A DNA stretch of 23,805 nucleotides from JANNVZ01 sp031418455 (GTDB taxonomy: Bacteria; Bacteroidota; Bacteroidia; Flavobacteriales_D; Sanyastnellaceae), in NCBI GenBank assembly GCA_031418455.1, contig JANOXJ010000125.1, positions 1 through 23,805 of the forward strand, given 5' to 3'. A program made the translations under genes and the position numbers. The notes beneath the pieces were generated by a model that had not been told where the DNA came from, did not search any database, and saw nothing but the letters and a program-made list of their open reading frames with translations. Shown one piece after another: positions 23,763 to 23,805 of the stretch (position 1 is the first letter of the stretch; every line of letters starts with the position of its first letter).

Positions 23763-23805
23763 ATGGCAACAACAACAGCGGATATCGAAAACGGAATGTG
23801 TTTTA
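23763..23805 (+). CDS. efp: Start of probable elongation factor P gene, 3'-truncated
   Basis: Only 14 codons are inside the window: MATTTADIENGMCF. EF-P proteins of Bacteroidota often begin with a sequence of the form MATTxDIxNGMC followed by the KOW-like domain, and this wording matches well. EF-P relieves ribosome stalling at polyproline. The ATG follows an A-rich AATAACAACAAC leader typical of highly translated genes in this phylum. So few residues are seen that the call rests on N-terminal similarity alone. Confidence 0.5.
   Translation, partial: MATTTADIENGMCF

Overview
The window looks like chromosomal DNA of a member of the Bacteroidota; class and order cannot be settled from it. Evidence: a secreted GEVED protein with a type IX secretion (T9SS) C-terminal sorting domain, an RprX/RprY-type two-component pair, a QIEHH acyl-lipid desaturase, lack of strong Shine-Dalgarno sequences before most genes, and promoter boxes of the TAnnTTTG type. 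No phage, transposase, CRISPR, tRNA or rRNA was found, so most of it is ordinary core and near-core genome.

Layout. 1-1218 is the 3' part of mnmG (gidA), followed by a strong terminator and about 1.1 kb without a convincing gene. That gap holds two identical 18-bp near-palindromes resembling ParB-binding parS sites, a consensus DnaA box beside the first, an AT-rich stretch, and a structured 440-bp block I could not identify. Next come a GEVED/T9SS protein (-), an ALDH7-type aldehyde dehydrogenase (+), a membrane fatty-acid desaturase (-), a TlpA-like thioredoxin-fold protein (+), a small outer-membrane beta-barrel protein (+), and an rpiB / M28 peptidase operon (-). A 0.59-kb AT-rich gap precedes a two-gene unit made of a secreted MORN-repeat protein and a soluble five-PAS HisKA_2 histidine kinase (+).

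Further right is a DEAD-box helicase (-) whose start is corrected here to 16283. It lies behind a roughly 260-nt leader carrying a good Bacteroidota promoter, hairpins and a terminator-like stem, so this may be an attenuated leader or a separate small RNA. Then come rprX-rprY (+), a secreted amidohydrolase-like protein that lacks the HxH metal motif (-), and a compact run of overlapping genes (+): an ABC ATPase, a FtsX/MacB-type permease with an internal His triplet, and a DUF3299-like protein with a CxxC motif. A second DUF3299-like protein without the Cys pair and a tiny membrane protein follow. The window ends in the first codons of what looks like elongation factor P.

The most interesting items are: (i) the putative parS/DnaA-box region after mnmG, which would make the window origin-proximal; (ii) the structured RNA ahead of the helicase; (iii) the ABC + DUF3299 cassette, which resembles the zinc-starvation operon PA4063-PA4066 of Pseudomonas aeruginosa and has a 17-bp inverted repeat abutting its candidate -7 box; (iv) the amidohydrolase without its metal-binding signature. 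All functional statements come from reading the sequence and from family knowledge; no database search was run.
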